Part shown: positions 44,576 to 56,419 of the stretch, in pieces
Numbering within the stretch: the first letter of the stretch is position 1
Layout: the number at the start of each line of letters is the position of its first letter
Assembly (NCBI GenBank): GCA_963971575.1
Contig: OZ020616.1
Coordinates: 2,376,924 to 2,440,923 of the forward strand
DNA: 64,000 nt
Direction of reading: 5' to 3'
Source of the DNA: Liopterus haemorrhoidalis
Lineage: Eukaryota > Arthropoda > Insecta > Coleoptera > Dytiscidae
Made by a program: the position numbers and the translations under genes
Notes under the pieces: model-generated
Seen by the model: the letters and a program-made list of their open reading frames with translations, nothing else
Told to the model about the DNA's origin: nothing
Database searches by the model: none

Positions 44576-44990
44576 TACCCACATCGGGATAGTACCAACC
44601 TTCAAACGTCACTTGTGAAAAGTTCATGACATTCTGGCAATTAGTTTACAGGTTGCAGTGGTTTTAGTGACTCCAGTTTTGTAATTTTCAAAAGAATGGA
44701 TAAAAAAGAATTTCGTTTGTTGATTAAACATTGTTTTTTGATGGTAAAAAATATTGTTGAAGCCAAACAGTGGCTTGATAAGCATTATAGAGACTCTGCA
44801 CCAGGCAAATCAACTATTACTGATTGGTATGCTGGATTTAAATTAATTAATTAATTTAATTTTTTTTAATTTTAGGAGCGTTGGAATGCATGAAATCTTG
44901 AAGGAGAGTATGTTGATTAATAAAGTCGAATTTCTAAAAAAAAAAAAATATATTTTTCTTAGTTAGATCTGAGACTTATTGAGCGACGTG
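44576..44990 (+). mobile_element. Internally deleted mariner (cecropia-like lineage)
   Basis: From ATG 44,696 the frame reads MDKKEFRLLIKHCFLMVKNI then VEAKQWLDKHYRDSAPGKST and ITDWYAGFK, the standard N-terminus of this mariner group. After a gap at about 44,850-44,875 it resumes at the C-terminus, RWNA stop NLEGEYVD stop. The whole catalytic domain is missing. Possible worn terminal repeats lie near 44,580 and 44,985. Confidence 0.75.
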
Positions 44991-46990
44991 GTATAGTTTT
45001 CATTACATTCCCAATTTAGTTGGTTTCTCAGAGAGACATAGAAACAATTTTGTAACCTTTATATCATTACCAATAAATTTTCCGTGTTATTTTTTAACGT
45101 ATCCTTTTAAATCCGAGTCATATTAGTGACAGCAGATATTGAGCATATTTTACGCATACGTGAAATCGACACATATTCGGGTTATCCAGGACGACACAAA
45201 AAACTCACGAACAGCGGACGTGCCATTTGATACACGTTCCACATTCCGGAGTCAGGGTTACTGCCCGGAGCGAGCCGGCATTTTCGCAATTACTTAGTCA
45301 ATTTTAGAAGTCAGACATACTGGCCACACCATATGTCATCAATTATACTAATAGAAATTTTTATGTTTTAAGAAATGAGGCCGTTGTTTTAGGACGTATA
45401 TTAAGGGCAAGATAATTACTTCAGTTTTCACAAGTTTTTCGTACAAAACTAAAGTTTGTTCTATATTATACTTTTTTGCGTAGCACTAAAGATTTTTTGC
45501 GTAGTACTGACGTAAAAAGTATAATGTGAAACACAATACTTCCTTCTATCCTACACTTTCGATGCTACACTTCAAACTACTCTATTTTCAAATTAACACC
45601 AACCACCACAGAATACGAAATCAAGTAAGACACCTTTTAACATGTTTTAAAATTTCGTAACTAAATCAAGAAATTCGGTTCGTTTCCACACACTCATCTG
45701 CTTATCCATAATGTAAATTTAGTAAATATTTCACTAAATCAAAAAAAATCTAAATCAAAATTCAAATAAAAGTTGTTACTCTCATGTTATACATCAACTT
45801 TCTTCAAATACTTTTTTTTTAAATATTTCTCTGTTACGAAATATTTGCAAAAAACTTTAAAACGATACGAGTTAACTTCCGGTTGACCAATTTTTACCAA
45901 AAGTTGATCAAAAGGTGGCATTGATGGGTTTTTATTACCTTTATGACGTAAATCTCTTGATATCGTGAATCACTTATATTTTTCATTAATTTGACATATT
46001 TCTTGGTGCAAAATAAACGATATTTGCAATAAATGTAATGCTTTTGAAAGATTTTGATTTATGACATAGTTCCGGGAGATGTAATCTGTGAGAGGATAGT
46101 TGCAGAAGACAATACGGAAGTTCGTCGTTAAGAGGCTCCTGAGTGTGCTGTCCAAACCACTTTAACTTCAAAGAAGGTATGTTCTTCTCTTTTGCATGAT
46201 ATTAGATTGGTGACATCAATTTATTCTATTTATTTACCACGACATATATATCTGCTTGTTTTATTTCTGTATATATAAAAGACCCAACACATACAATTGT
46301 CTTTTTTAAGAAAACTAATGATTTTTCACTAATTGTCATCATGTGACTGCTGGTAAATTGAAAAGACCAACAAAAGAAAATAACAAAAGACCAAAAACTA
46401 ACAATGCCTAATTTCAATGCTACTCAACTGTATACTTCAACAGAATTCTTTACAAACGGTTATATTTTCAATATAATTTTAAGAGTAAACTAAAAGCAGG
46501 GTAAAAATATTCGTTGTTCAATTTTATTTATGTCAATTATTTCTTTTTTCCGGAAATTTTGTTCTGTGCAGTGATGGGATAACGAGTAATTCTGTTCTTT
46601 TGTTGACAAAAAAGCAGCCATTACTTGCCAACGCTAATAGAAACTTTTTTTTCCGAAATCATCAGTGAAATAATGTCAAATCGTCAGTGAAGTGACTCCA
46701 AATCGGCAGTGAAATAAACTTTTTGTGTACGATTTTATGTATGCCTGGTTGCATACCTAAACATTACAAAAATGTCAAACGTGGCTGAACATAAATATTT
46801 CTATCGAATATATTAAAAAAGGTAAATAAAATAGTATGGTTTTTGCTTAATAATTGTTGTTAAAATACACTTTTGCATTGATAGTCATCAATTATATGTG
46901 TAAAATACATCTAATCTAAAAATTATATATTACATTTTATAAAATTTCATAAAAAAATTAATGTGCACCTTGGCACTGAAGCTCTTATTA
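44991..46990. other. No gene recognised
   Basis: AT-rich. 'cagtgatgggataacgagta' near 46,569 resembles a hAT left end without a partner. Other short frames carry no domain. Confidence 0.35.
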
Positions 46991-46995
46991 GGGTT

Positions 46996-48222
46996 TTGTA
47001 GGTATGACCACCAAAAAACCCTTATAACGTCACCCATGTGTCTGTCTGTCTGTACGGTAGAAACTGTAGCCAAACGGCTGAACATAGAAAGTTGAAATTT
47101 AGCATACTTGTACAACTTTTTGATCCACATATATGAAAACTATAGAGAGTTCAAAAAAATACAACACGGGATAAATATAAACAAATATGTATTCAATAAA
47201 AAAAAATATATATTTTTTTAAATTTTGAGTGGCATACCAAATCAAACCTTTTAATGCATGGACCAACAAACAAATTTTTATTATTGAAAAATTAATTTTA
47301 TTTATTGGCTTTTTGCCAAAAATGCGTCAAAAAAATGTTGTCCCCCACCCTATCTCCCAAATGGATTGATCTAAACAAAATCTCCGTAATGAACATTGAT
47401 GAGAACCGAAATAGTTCAACAGGAATTTTTGATCAGATAAATTTTTCGAAAAATGTCGATTTTTTTGTGTCGATAAAAAAAAATATGTTTTTAAAATTTA
47501 TTGTGTGGTATCAAAAGAAAGCTCTTAAGACCTAAATTACGGAACGATAGATAGTTTTTTGAAATTCGTTTCTTTTAACACGATTTTAGCCAAAAATGTG
47601 CAAAAGTTCTTGTTCTGCACCCTTTTACCCAAAGAGGTTAAACTAAAAATCTGAAAAAATTATATGTAATGTGTTTTGATCTGAGCCGGAAACGTACGAG
47701 AGGAATTTTTTATGAGATTGTGTTTTTGAAAAAATATGGCAGTTTTTGTGTTTTTGACAAAATTATTTTTTTAATTCATGGTTAAATTATAATAATAATA
47801 ATAATAATGTTATGGATTTTTTGTATTTATAGCTAAGATAGTGCGTGTATTTTTTTGGAATTAAAAATACTAAAAAAATAATATATTTTTTTAATAGTTA
47901 CGAACTGAGCTACTCACACCACACCACACTACACTCTACACTGTAAAATATTTCTTATTAATCTAATGAAGACTTGAATACTGAAGCAATTGCAGAAAAA
48001 AAAACGGTGGGATACTTGGCAAATTATTTAATTTTATTTAAAATATTAAATGGAAACTCTTAGTTCTCCAATAACGAATAAAAGTGATTATCAAAAAGAC
48101 TGTTGATTTTGATGAGATAAATATACCTAGACATCCAGTATTATGTTGACTTCTTACACCTATTAAATATCTGCAAAACCCTGAAATGTGTGAAAATTCA
48201 GACTTCACTTCAAATTTTTCAC
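46996..48222 (+). mobile_element. Family A element, longest uninterrupted copy
   Basis: The 5' end 'ttttgtaggtatgaccacca', a short GTCT tract and two successive copies of the roughly 280-bp internal block (near 47,340 and 47,620) are present. An (AAT)n run lies at 47,790-47,812. The 3' end has 'atatctgcaaaaccctgaaa', a slightly damaged hairpin and a T-run. A minus-strand A-box-like 'gagtagctcagttcgtaac' at about 47,888-47,908 may be a tRNA-like remnant. Confidence 0.8.
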
Positions 48223-50119
48223 TCATAGGCTAACTACCCTTTCGTAAAAAAAGTAATGCCTTATGCACTAGTTGAATAAATAACGTTTTATAACAGACAC
48301 GATTTTTGTAATCTATTTCTTTATATCAATATCAAGAAAAATATAAACTTATGTTTTTTCTCCAGTACAATCTCAGTGGTTGTGCAGGTTTCCTTTTTAT
48401 ATTCTATATATAGGGTGTATTGAAAGTATTCCTCTGACCCATATACGTAGCTTTACATACAGATGTCTAAATATATCTCTGGAATTTATGTTCTTTATAC
48501 ACAAGGTTATTTCAAGTAAACTACACTTTATTTGTTTCACTTATCACAAACATTTCCAGTCTTGTCTGTTTAAAAACAGATTTTATTTGTTATAGTCTAT
48601 CTTCAATAGTGACGAGTAATGGGAAAAGGAAAAATAAAAGAATAAAAGTTGTTTTTTTAAGTACATGACGTCACGAAAAACTCCATATTACGTTATCCAC
48701 CTACACATGATTTATAAGTAAGACTTTACAGTCATTATATGTTGACCAGTAAATGAGTGTTTCTCTATTTATTTGTGGGCAATTACAGCGGGATGTAATA
48801 AAAAATGTAGCGTTTGGGTAAAAACTACCACATAACAAGTGTATAATGGTAGAGTGATCAAAGCAATCTGCCACATATGCAATTGTCGTTCTAATTAAAA
48901 TGATAAAAAAAAATGGAAAAATGTTATACGTACCACTGGCGAAGTACATCGACAATTTCGGGATTTTTGCTACATCAGCTTCCCGTCGGCCCGCAAACTA
49001 TACCTACCTGCATTAAATGCACTAAATATTCCAGGTGAAATTTATAAATCAAAATTATAAAACTTTATAAAAAGGACTACAAATCTGCCCTAAAAAAAGC
49101 CAAAGTAGAAGCATATAATGAATTTATAATAAAATCTAGTACTAAAGTCCATTTACCGTAACTATGAAATGACGTCACAGTTAAAAAACTCTTGCCAATT
49201 CGTAAACTGTCAAATAAAGTTAGGTTATATCGAACAACTTCTAAAAATTATTAAAAACTTATATTTCCTATGGAGGAAAGGAATTAATGTAAATTATGAT
49301 GCACGGCAGTTCTTTCTAACCAATTTGTCGCGAAATTTATGGTTTATATTATATTAAGTGTGTAATGTAGTATTAAAAAAATAAATAATTTCAGTGTATA
49401 AGAATAATCAGAAATATTTGTTTTTAGAAATGTGTCGTGTTCTTTTAATACTTTTTATACAATTGACTTTAATTTTTCGCCTGGTGTCACATTGACACAG
49501 CGGGTTCGGGAAGCAAACGCGGAGTGTTCCGAGTCACACTGTTTAACTCCAGACCGCTTGAATAAACGCGTTTAAACATTTTCTCGAACGCACCGAGCTT
49601 GCTTCCTGAACTCACTAAATGATATCGGAAAGCAATGATAAAGAGTCAAATTTTTTATTATTCGAATAGAAATTTTTGAATTTCAGATGTTAGATACAAT
49701 TTTGTTTCGAATAATGAATATTCAAATATTATTTCCAGTCGAACAGTTTATTGCCGCTAGCTGTAAGTGTAAATTTCATGAGTACGCTAAAATTACTTTT
49801 CGTTTGCATCTGATAATAATAAACCGTTCTACGTAACAGACTTGTTGGTTAAAATTACAAAAAAAAGAACGTAACAAATGTAAATAGAACATATTTTATT
49901 AATCATATATAATATTTGTTTATCGACCAACATACAAAATTAAATATTGTTTTTGTTCACTTACATTACAAATTATAAAACCTTTTAAAATATGCAAACA
50001 CAATATACAGATAAAAGCACGTTATAGAAATATCACCCAACATGGAAAATACTTAAATATACAAACACGGCTACTCCTTTTTTGAGCACGGCTACTAAGA
50101 ACCTTGGGCATTTTTATTA
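48223..50119. other. No gene; possible retrotransposon scrap near 49,070
   Basis: The frame at about 49,060-49,155 reads YKSALKKAKVEAYNEFIIKS, which resembles the linker before the reverse transcriptase domain of non-LTR elements; weak. A GC-richer patch at 49,490-49,615 contains 'ttcgggaagc' and an inverted 'gcttcctgaa'. The rest is anonymous. Confidence 0.3.
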
Positions 50120-51055
50120 CAGGTGTCTCAAAAGAAATTTTATATTTAGTGGATCGATTAAAAAAAAAGTAAGCCGTATATAGAAAAAATGTTTATTAAT
50201 TATTAAAATACACTTTTTGGGGATTTATTTCTTAAAAATAATATCGTCTAAATGTAGACCCTCGCGTTCTCGGCACTCATTTAATCGAACAGTAAAATTA
50301 CTTATGACGTCTCGGCAGGTGGACTCAAGGATGGCTGCCATTTCGTGACGGATATTTTCTTTCAAATGCGCCAGTGAAGTCGGTTTATTGGCGTAAACTT
50401 TAGATTTAAGATAACCCCATAGGAAAAAGTCCATAGGGGTTAAATATGGACTGCGTGGAGGCCAATTTATGTCACCTCTCCGGGAGATCAATTTGCCTGA
50501 GAAAATTTTACGAACACGTGGCAGAGACATATTGGATGTGTGTGAAGTTGCTCCGTCCTGTTGAAACCATGTTCTTTGGTTATAGCCAGGAAAGTTTTGC
50601 AGTTCAGGTACCAAGAAGTTGTCTAACATCTCCACATAACGCTCTGAATTCACTGTAACTGCACGCCCTCTTTCGTCTACAAAAAAGACTGATTAACATT
50701 CTCCACGTTTTCTACCGTTCTTGATGACCTAGGTCGCCCGGATTTTGATTTATCCAGCGTTGTACCAGTCTCTTTAAACTTTTTAACCCAATGTCGAATG
50801 AGAGGAATGCTTGGCGCATCATTTAAGTGGCGAAAACCTCGAATACTGCAGAATTTTCTACGCGCTACAGTCGCCGAATCACCGTTTTTGTAAAACTCTC
50901 GCACGCATAACGCGCGGTCTGCTCCCGAGAAACGCTCCATAGCGATTAAATTCCCAAGAGCCAGGCTACCGATTGACATAACCCCCGCGCCCCTCGGATA
51001 CGTTGCGTTCACGCAGTAAGCTAAATAAATATAAATTTTCTTTTGAGACACCTTG
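50120..51055 (-). mobile_element. DD41D transposon, copy 3, internally deleted, 936 bp
   Basis: The usual ends are present, one lacking a single A (caggtgtctc), flanked by TA (50,118-50,119 and 51,056-51,057). About 370 bp are missing at about 50,687. Otherwise it is close to the 6.3 kb copy. Confidence 0.95.
50225..51054 (-). pseudogene. DD41D transposase with central deletion
   Basis: On the minus strand the first helix-turn-helix and GRP linker are open up to VENVENVNQS. The deletion then removes the second helix-turn-helix and the first catalytic Asp. Downstream, VEMLDNFLVPELQNFPGYNQ, the second Asp in QQDGATSHT, the third in LTPMDFFLWG (again 41 residues apart) and the C-terminus DDIIFKK remain open. 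Its deletion differs from that in copy 2 but overlaps it. Confidence 0.9.
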
Positions 51056-51057
51056 TA

Positions 51058-51637
51058 CAATAAAATTTAGTGAATTTTCAAAAGGATAGTGAATGTAATC
51101 TAATATCATGTTAATATCAATAAGTTAATTCAAGTCATAACAAGTATGTTCCAGAAGGAACATAAATAGAATAGATAGTCTAAACTTGCGAGCCGCAAGT
51201 ACCACCAAGTTAAGTGGAGCGCAATATTGAGGTAGCATGATGCAGAACATTGCTCAAACAATAATTAATAATTTAATACGTCGTTTGTATGCAATACGCA
51301 TTGTTTTCAATCTATTATTAACAATATTGTATATATTCCAAAGGCATTCACAAACTTAATAATTATTTAATTAAATTATTTAATCAAATTAAACCAAACT
51401 TACTGTTACGTTTATAACAATTACGAGTTAAACAATGCTTTCAACATTGTTGTTCAGTTAGTTAAAATTTTTGGAGCATAAATAGCTATTAACATTAATA
51501 TTATTGAATGTTATAATTTAATGTCGACATATCAACTTGGTGAAAATGTTGTCATATTGTCCACAATATAAGTCCCTTAAGGTGCCTTTCCATTTGAGAT
51601 TACTCGCAAGAGTAACTCTCGATAGCAACTCTCATGC
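51058..51637. other. No recognisable feature
   Basis: AT-rich sequence. 'gcgagccgcaagtaccacca' near 51,190 stands out in base composition but was not identified. Confidence 0.35.
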
Positions 51638-52515
51638 GGGTGTATTCTGTAAGAAATGCGTTAAAATTAGCATCAGGTTAATATTTTTATTTTAACTCCA
51701 TGTCTAACGTCATTATCCAAAAATGCTATTCTGTAAGAGCATTTGTTAAGGTAAGCGTTAATACAATATTTGTTAACGCGAGGCGCAAACTCACCCTGTA
51801 GAGAGGCTAATATTAACTACACGCGCATTCGCTGTTACGTTGAATTTAAACAGAAGTATTTATTTAGTCAATTGCCAAGAGAATCTTAACCTAATATTTT
51901 GGTGTTGAATTAAATATTCAGTGGCGAAATTTATTTTAAAAATGGAACAGAAATGTTTGGTCCTGTGATTCTCATTATAACTGGTTTCCACAGTGTATTA
52001 AATAAAAATATAACTTTATTCAACTTTTGTTTAGTCAATTTATATACTACATTGTATTATAACAGTTTATCTAATTTTTTAATAAAATGTGAATTATATG
52101 TTCATTCTATTTTTAAAAGGTGTTCGGTGATATTAATTATTAAATTTGATTTATTACACTATTTTTACCCTGGAATAACACTGTTGTGATCCTCATTATC
52201 AATCTCATCAATTGTTTCTTCAAATAATACACCATTAAAATGTACTGCGATATTTTGAAACACGGCGGAGGCATAAGTGAAGTTTTGTAGCTTTCAGAGG
52301 ATTATAATTTTAAGTTCTGTGTCTCAACAAAAACCAAAACTGCTCTCCAATACTCCATTTACTTCCTTTCTATACAATTACTTGAACCTTCGTCTGGGTT
52401 ACGTGTATAACAAAAATTATGGAGCATCATTCTTATCTCTACTGTAAAGAATTCACTTTAAAAAGTAATAGAAAGTTGATTAATATTCCTACCTTCTTGT
52501 GTTTTATTCGTTTTT

Positions 52516-52561
52516 AGGGTTTTGTAGGTATGACCAAAAACCCTTATACCGTCATTTTGTC

Positions 52562-52643
<82 letters not shown>

Positions 52644-53612
52644 TCGGTAAAAATTGTAGCCAAACGGCTAAACCTAGAGAGTTGAAATTTGGCATGCTTA
52701 TACAACTCTTTGACCCACACATAGAAAAAATACTAAAACATCTAAAAAACATATCCCCCTAAAAATATAAACAAAAATGTGCTCATCAAAAAAAAAATAT
52801 TTTTTTTAAATTCTGAGTAGGGTATCAAATGAAAGCCCTTGGTACGTGGATTAACGATCAAAATTTTATTTTTGTAAAATAAATTATTTTGATGCGATTT
52901 TTGCCAAAATTGTGCAAAAAAATTTTTGTCCCACACCCTGTAGCCCAGATGGTATAAACTAAAAATCTGAAAAAATTCTAAGTAATGTACATTGGTGTGA
53001 ACCGGAATAGTACAACAGGAATTTTTGATCAGATTATGTTTTCGGAAAATAACGCATTTTTTGTGTTTTTAACTAAAATATGTTAAATATTTAATTCGCT
53101 ATGTAACACTTCAGATAAGAAACTCTGGTAGCTCAGATGGTTTCGTAACGCACTTTGTAAATTGCAGTGCGAACGTTGCAGAGTTCGAATCCTGTTAATT
53201 TTATTTTTTTCTGTTTTTTTTTGCATTTCTATTTTGTTTAAATTATTTTGTCAAAATTCTAGTTATATTTTGGTATATGTTGCATTTATTTTTTAAAAGC
53301 GTAAATTTAATAACCAGTGGGAAGTGTTGAAATTATAATTTAATTCTGTTTGACGAAATCAGAGGGCGGGACTTATGATATAAGCAACCAATGGAAGCCA
53401 TAGGCGCAATTTTAAAAATCTTACTGAACCTTGCTGTATAAATAAAATACTGTACATATTTAGAAACTTAAATAATGGTATTAGGCATTCGAATTAAAAT
53501 TCATAAAAAAATATTTTGACATAAAATTTGTTTTGGCATCCCAAATAATCATCATTCAGTTACTAAATACCTGCAAAACCCAGAAATGTGTGAAGATTCA
53601 CACTTCACATAA
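52516..53612 (+). mobile_element. Family A DINE-1-like element, complete
   Basis: The 5' 'agggttttgtaggtatgacc' follows a T-run. A long GTCT microsatellite (about 52,562-52,641), the conserved interior, and a tRNA-like segment at 53,123-53,196 follow. The 3' end has 'aatacctgcaaaaccc', a hairpin around 'gtgtgaagattcacac' and a T-run. It is inserted in the Harbinger-like element. Confidence 0.85.
53123..53196 (+). pseudogene. tRNA-like cassette in family A copy (possibly Thr-like)
   Basis: The A box 'tagctcagatgg' and B box 'gttcgaatcc' are both textbook, about 45 nt apart, with 'actttgtaaattgcagtgc' at the anticodon arm position (TGT in a plausible loop). The acceptor stem does not pair and the T stem needs a bulge. 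It is best called a pseudo-tRNA with promoter boxes that could still bind TFIIIC. The sequence is unrelated to the cassettes at 8.04 and 58.17 kb. Confidence 0.55.
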
Positions 53613-53873
53613 ATTTTTTTTTTTTTAAATAACATGACATTTACTTAAATAGGATCTGCCATTTTTGCAAACTAAACACTAGCGTTAACTTTTAAAGCCA
53701 CCGTTTCGGTAGGCGCTTATTGTAGAACGTTAACTGGATATTTTAACGCTGCCGCGCTATAATATTAACACATATATGTTTAGCGAATAGCATTTAGGTT
53801 AAAAATGGTGTTAAAAAAATTAACGTCAGTTTCTAACGCTAAGATTTTAACATCATGCTTAGAGAATAGACCC

Positions 53874-54445
53874 GACAGTGTGTTAAACTAAATTTTCTGC
53901 AAATTCATTGAATTTATTTAACATTAGTTTGTAAACAATTTCATCTAAATGTTTATATATTTAATAAAAATATTATGACATGCCTACATATGACGTAAAT
54001 GTAATATAAGAGAATGAATATTTATTGTATTAATTTCTGGCGCATATAAATTGAACAAAATGTGTTTTTCTCGCCTATACGAGTGTACATTAAAAGGAAT
54101 GGTTGAAAAAACACTGAATTAACACCTGGATAATTACTGACACTGCGATGTATGACATTGTTTTTCGGATGGATGAGATTTTCAGCCGTGTTGTTGCTGT
54201 TTGCACATCTACATTATATTACTGTAACAGCGATCTAGTTTTAATTTTCATAATAGCACTGCATATGTCGTTTGTTATAAACTCCTGCTAACGAAATATA
54301 CTTTTTTCATCATTATTAATTTTGTTTTTCGTTGTTACCTTACACGTTATATATACAGTTTGAATTTTAAATATCATTATTTGGAAAATGTGGGATATTA
54401 ATAGAAAATTATGTGACCTGCAAAGGATTTTTCTTATTTTAAATA
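53874..54445. other. No recognisable feature
   Basis: AT-rich sequence without identifiable content. Confidence 0.4.
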
Positions 54446-54585
54446 CTCCCTCCGTCCGAAAATATGGTATAAATTTTGATTTTTTTCTTGTCCGAAAATA
54501 CATTTAAATGTTTAATTAATTAAAATGATTATATTTATGAAATAGTTACAAATATATAGTATAACAAAGAATAATATAAAAAGTT

Positions 54586-56016
54586 TTAATTTAACAAGGA
54601 CGTGGCCGCCTCCACAGCTTGTATGGAACATGATAATGTTGTTTGTAATCGTCCCTTACGATGAAGTTTCGCCTTATTAATGTACGGAATCTTATAGCAA
54701 TTCCCTTCTTTTGCTAACATGGTTCTAGACAAGTTTGCAATGTTAGAAAAACATTATTAAGGGTATGTTTAATGCATTTTGTATGCATTCAATCTAGGGT
54801 TGTAAATCGAAGGCAAAACATCGATGTTGAACATCGATGTTAACATCGGCGCTGAAACATCGATGTTGAAAAAACATCGAAGGGATAACATCGATGTATC
54901 GGAAACATCGATGTTTTATTAAATATAAAAAAAAAACTATTTTTTTATATTATATAGATTTTATTTAATAATATAAAGATAAAATACGAAATAAGTAACA
55001 TATAATACACAAAAAGCATTTATTAAATTTTTAAATAGATTGTGTAACAGACACATTCAAATGTCCCGCCGCTGCTTATAACCGTTTGGAACAGCTTATA
55101 TAAGCCGTTCACTTTTGTAAGGACAAACTAAATCTGGTTATTTTGGTGATTTTTATAGTGTATTACTGACTTTTATAAACTTGGTTATATTGTAAAAAGG
55201 GCTTTACAGTTTGTATTATTTTAGGTTAGTATTATATTTACAAAATATTTAAGATGTCACTATTCAAAATGAAATATGACAAACGATATTTTTTTAAATG
55301 ACATATTTATAATCTGACTTTTCAAATTATTTTTCTGTAATAATATTATTTCTATTAAATTTCACTTTATTTACCTCGTTCACTTATACAAAAAATGGCT
55401 CGACAACAAAACTCAAAGAGCAACAAGTGTTGGTTTCGTTCGTCGTTGTCATTATTTGCAAAAATTAGAAGATTCTTCTTATTTTTTTCTTATTCTGCTA
55501 ACTGCTAAGAAGAATAAGAACTAATACTATTAGTATTGTTATATTACAATAGATAGCGCTTATATTTTGTGCACTAATTTTAATAAAAATTAAAATTTTA
55601 AGATTTCAGCGCCTCTAGCGGTAGTTTCTGAATTTCAAAGTTCAAAACATCGACATCGGTAGCAGACATCGATGTTTTATCGATACTATCGCCACCTGAA
55701 CATCGATGGTAAAAACATCGATGTTTTCAGGAGAGACATCGATGTTATCGATACATCGATGTTTTTTTCCCATCCCTAATTCAATCAGTTCGTCTACTAT
55801 ATTCGGTGAAGCTGTATGTTGTAAGGATTGTATAGAATTGAAGAAACCAAGATCTAATACATTAAAATCTGGACTATTTGGCAGTTGTGATTTAAGTCGA
55901 TTTGAAACTTCTTTCTTGCAATTCAACACAGTTTTGATTAAAATTTGCCATTTTGTTAGAACAGCGGGTGTCACTTTATTTTGTCTAAAAAGCTGTTTTT
56001 TTTTTTTTTCTGTCAA
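54586..56016 (-). pseudogene. DD39D-type transposase C-terminus, split by hAT insertion
   Basis: The minus strand has a degraded box reading RQNKVTPAVLTKW where QDNAxPH would be expected. Then LPNSPDFNVLDLGFFNSIQS holds the third catalytic Asp in the VLD of this family's typical PPNSPDlNvLDLGFF motif, followed by SPNIVDELIE. After the hAT, sequence resumes from 54,786 downward: CIQNALNIPLNNVFLTLQT, then after a frame change LAKEGNCYKIPYINKAKLHR and a stop at 54,586. The order and motifs match plant-type and maT-like mariner transposases. Non-functional. Confidence 0.7.
54795..55778. mobile_element. hAT MITE with clustered ATCGAT motifs, 984 bp
   Basis: The ends are 'tagggttg' and 'catcccta', flanked by ATTCAATC on both sides (54,787-54,794 and 55,779-55,786). 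Each end holds several copies of 'acatcgatgt' in about 100 bp, plus TATCGATA at the right end. The interior is AT-rich and non-coding. Confidence 0.9.
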
Positions 56017-56419
56017 TAACTGTTGATATATGCAAAACTATTTGCGCGCCATTTGTTTATTATTAAGTCGTCAAGGATGAAATTTGTAGTTAATAATATT
56101 GCCAACTTTAACAGCTTATTATTTGACATTGGCTTAATATTTTACTGTTCTGTTTTTTTTTTTTTTTTTGTTGGAAAGTTACACATCTCGCCTGTTTAAA
56201 GAAATCATTGCATGCTCTAAAAAATATTAAAAACTTTTTTTTAAAATTAATTTTGTTGTAAATGGAATGGTCGAAAATTCGCACTACGAACTACGGCATC
56301 GCAGACCGCGTGAAACATTAATAGTGTATTTGGCTCTAGTGTTACTACGCAGCAGACAATATCAAATTGATTCGCCAAATTTCGTACAAGTAACTTAAAA
56401 AAAAAAAAAAAAAAAAAAC

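Larger units (their letters stand above)
51638..53873. mobile_element. Harbinger-like element (family H relative) with a family A insertion
   Basis: The left end 'gggtgtattctgtaag' and the inverted right end 'ttagagaataga' plus 'ccc' correspond to the 'gggggtctattctgtaa' ends at 4,439. Multiple GTTAAC/AACGTTAA-type subterminal motifs occur in both ends. Without the family A insert it is about 1.1 kb. No transposase frame was recognised. Confidence 0.6.
54446..56030 (-). mobile_element. DD39D-type mariner-like element, partial, with hAT insertion
   Basis: The 3' terminus (plus-strand left end) is 'ctccctccgtccgaaaatat' after TA, the kind of end known from plant mariner-like and Stowaway elements. 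The transposase C-terminal region is encoded on the minus strand. The N-terminal half and other terminus are missing. Confidence 0.6.

Noticed and set aside
48701..48955. 84-codon minus-strand frame
   Set aside because: No domain or context; equal frames are expected by chance.
52552..52752. Long QTDRQTDR or SVCLSVCL open frames (also near 12.0, 36.4, 39.8 and 62.4 kb)
   Set aside because: They are translations of GTCT/GTCC microsatellites inside family A and B elements.
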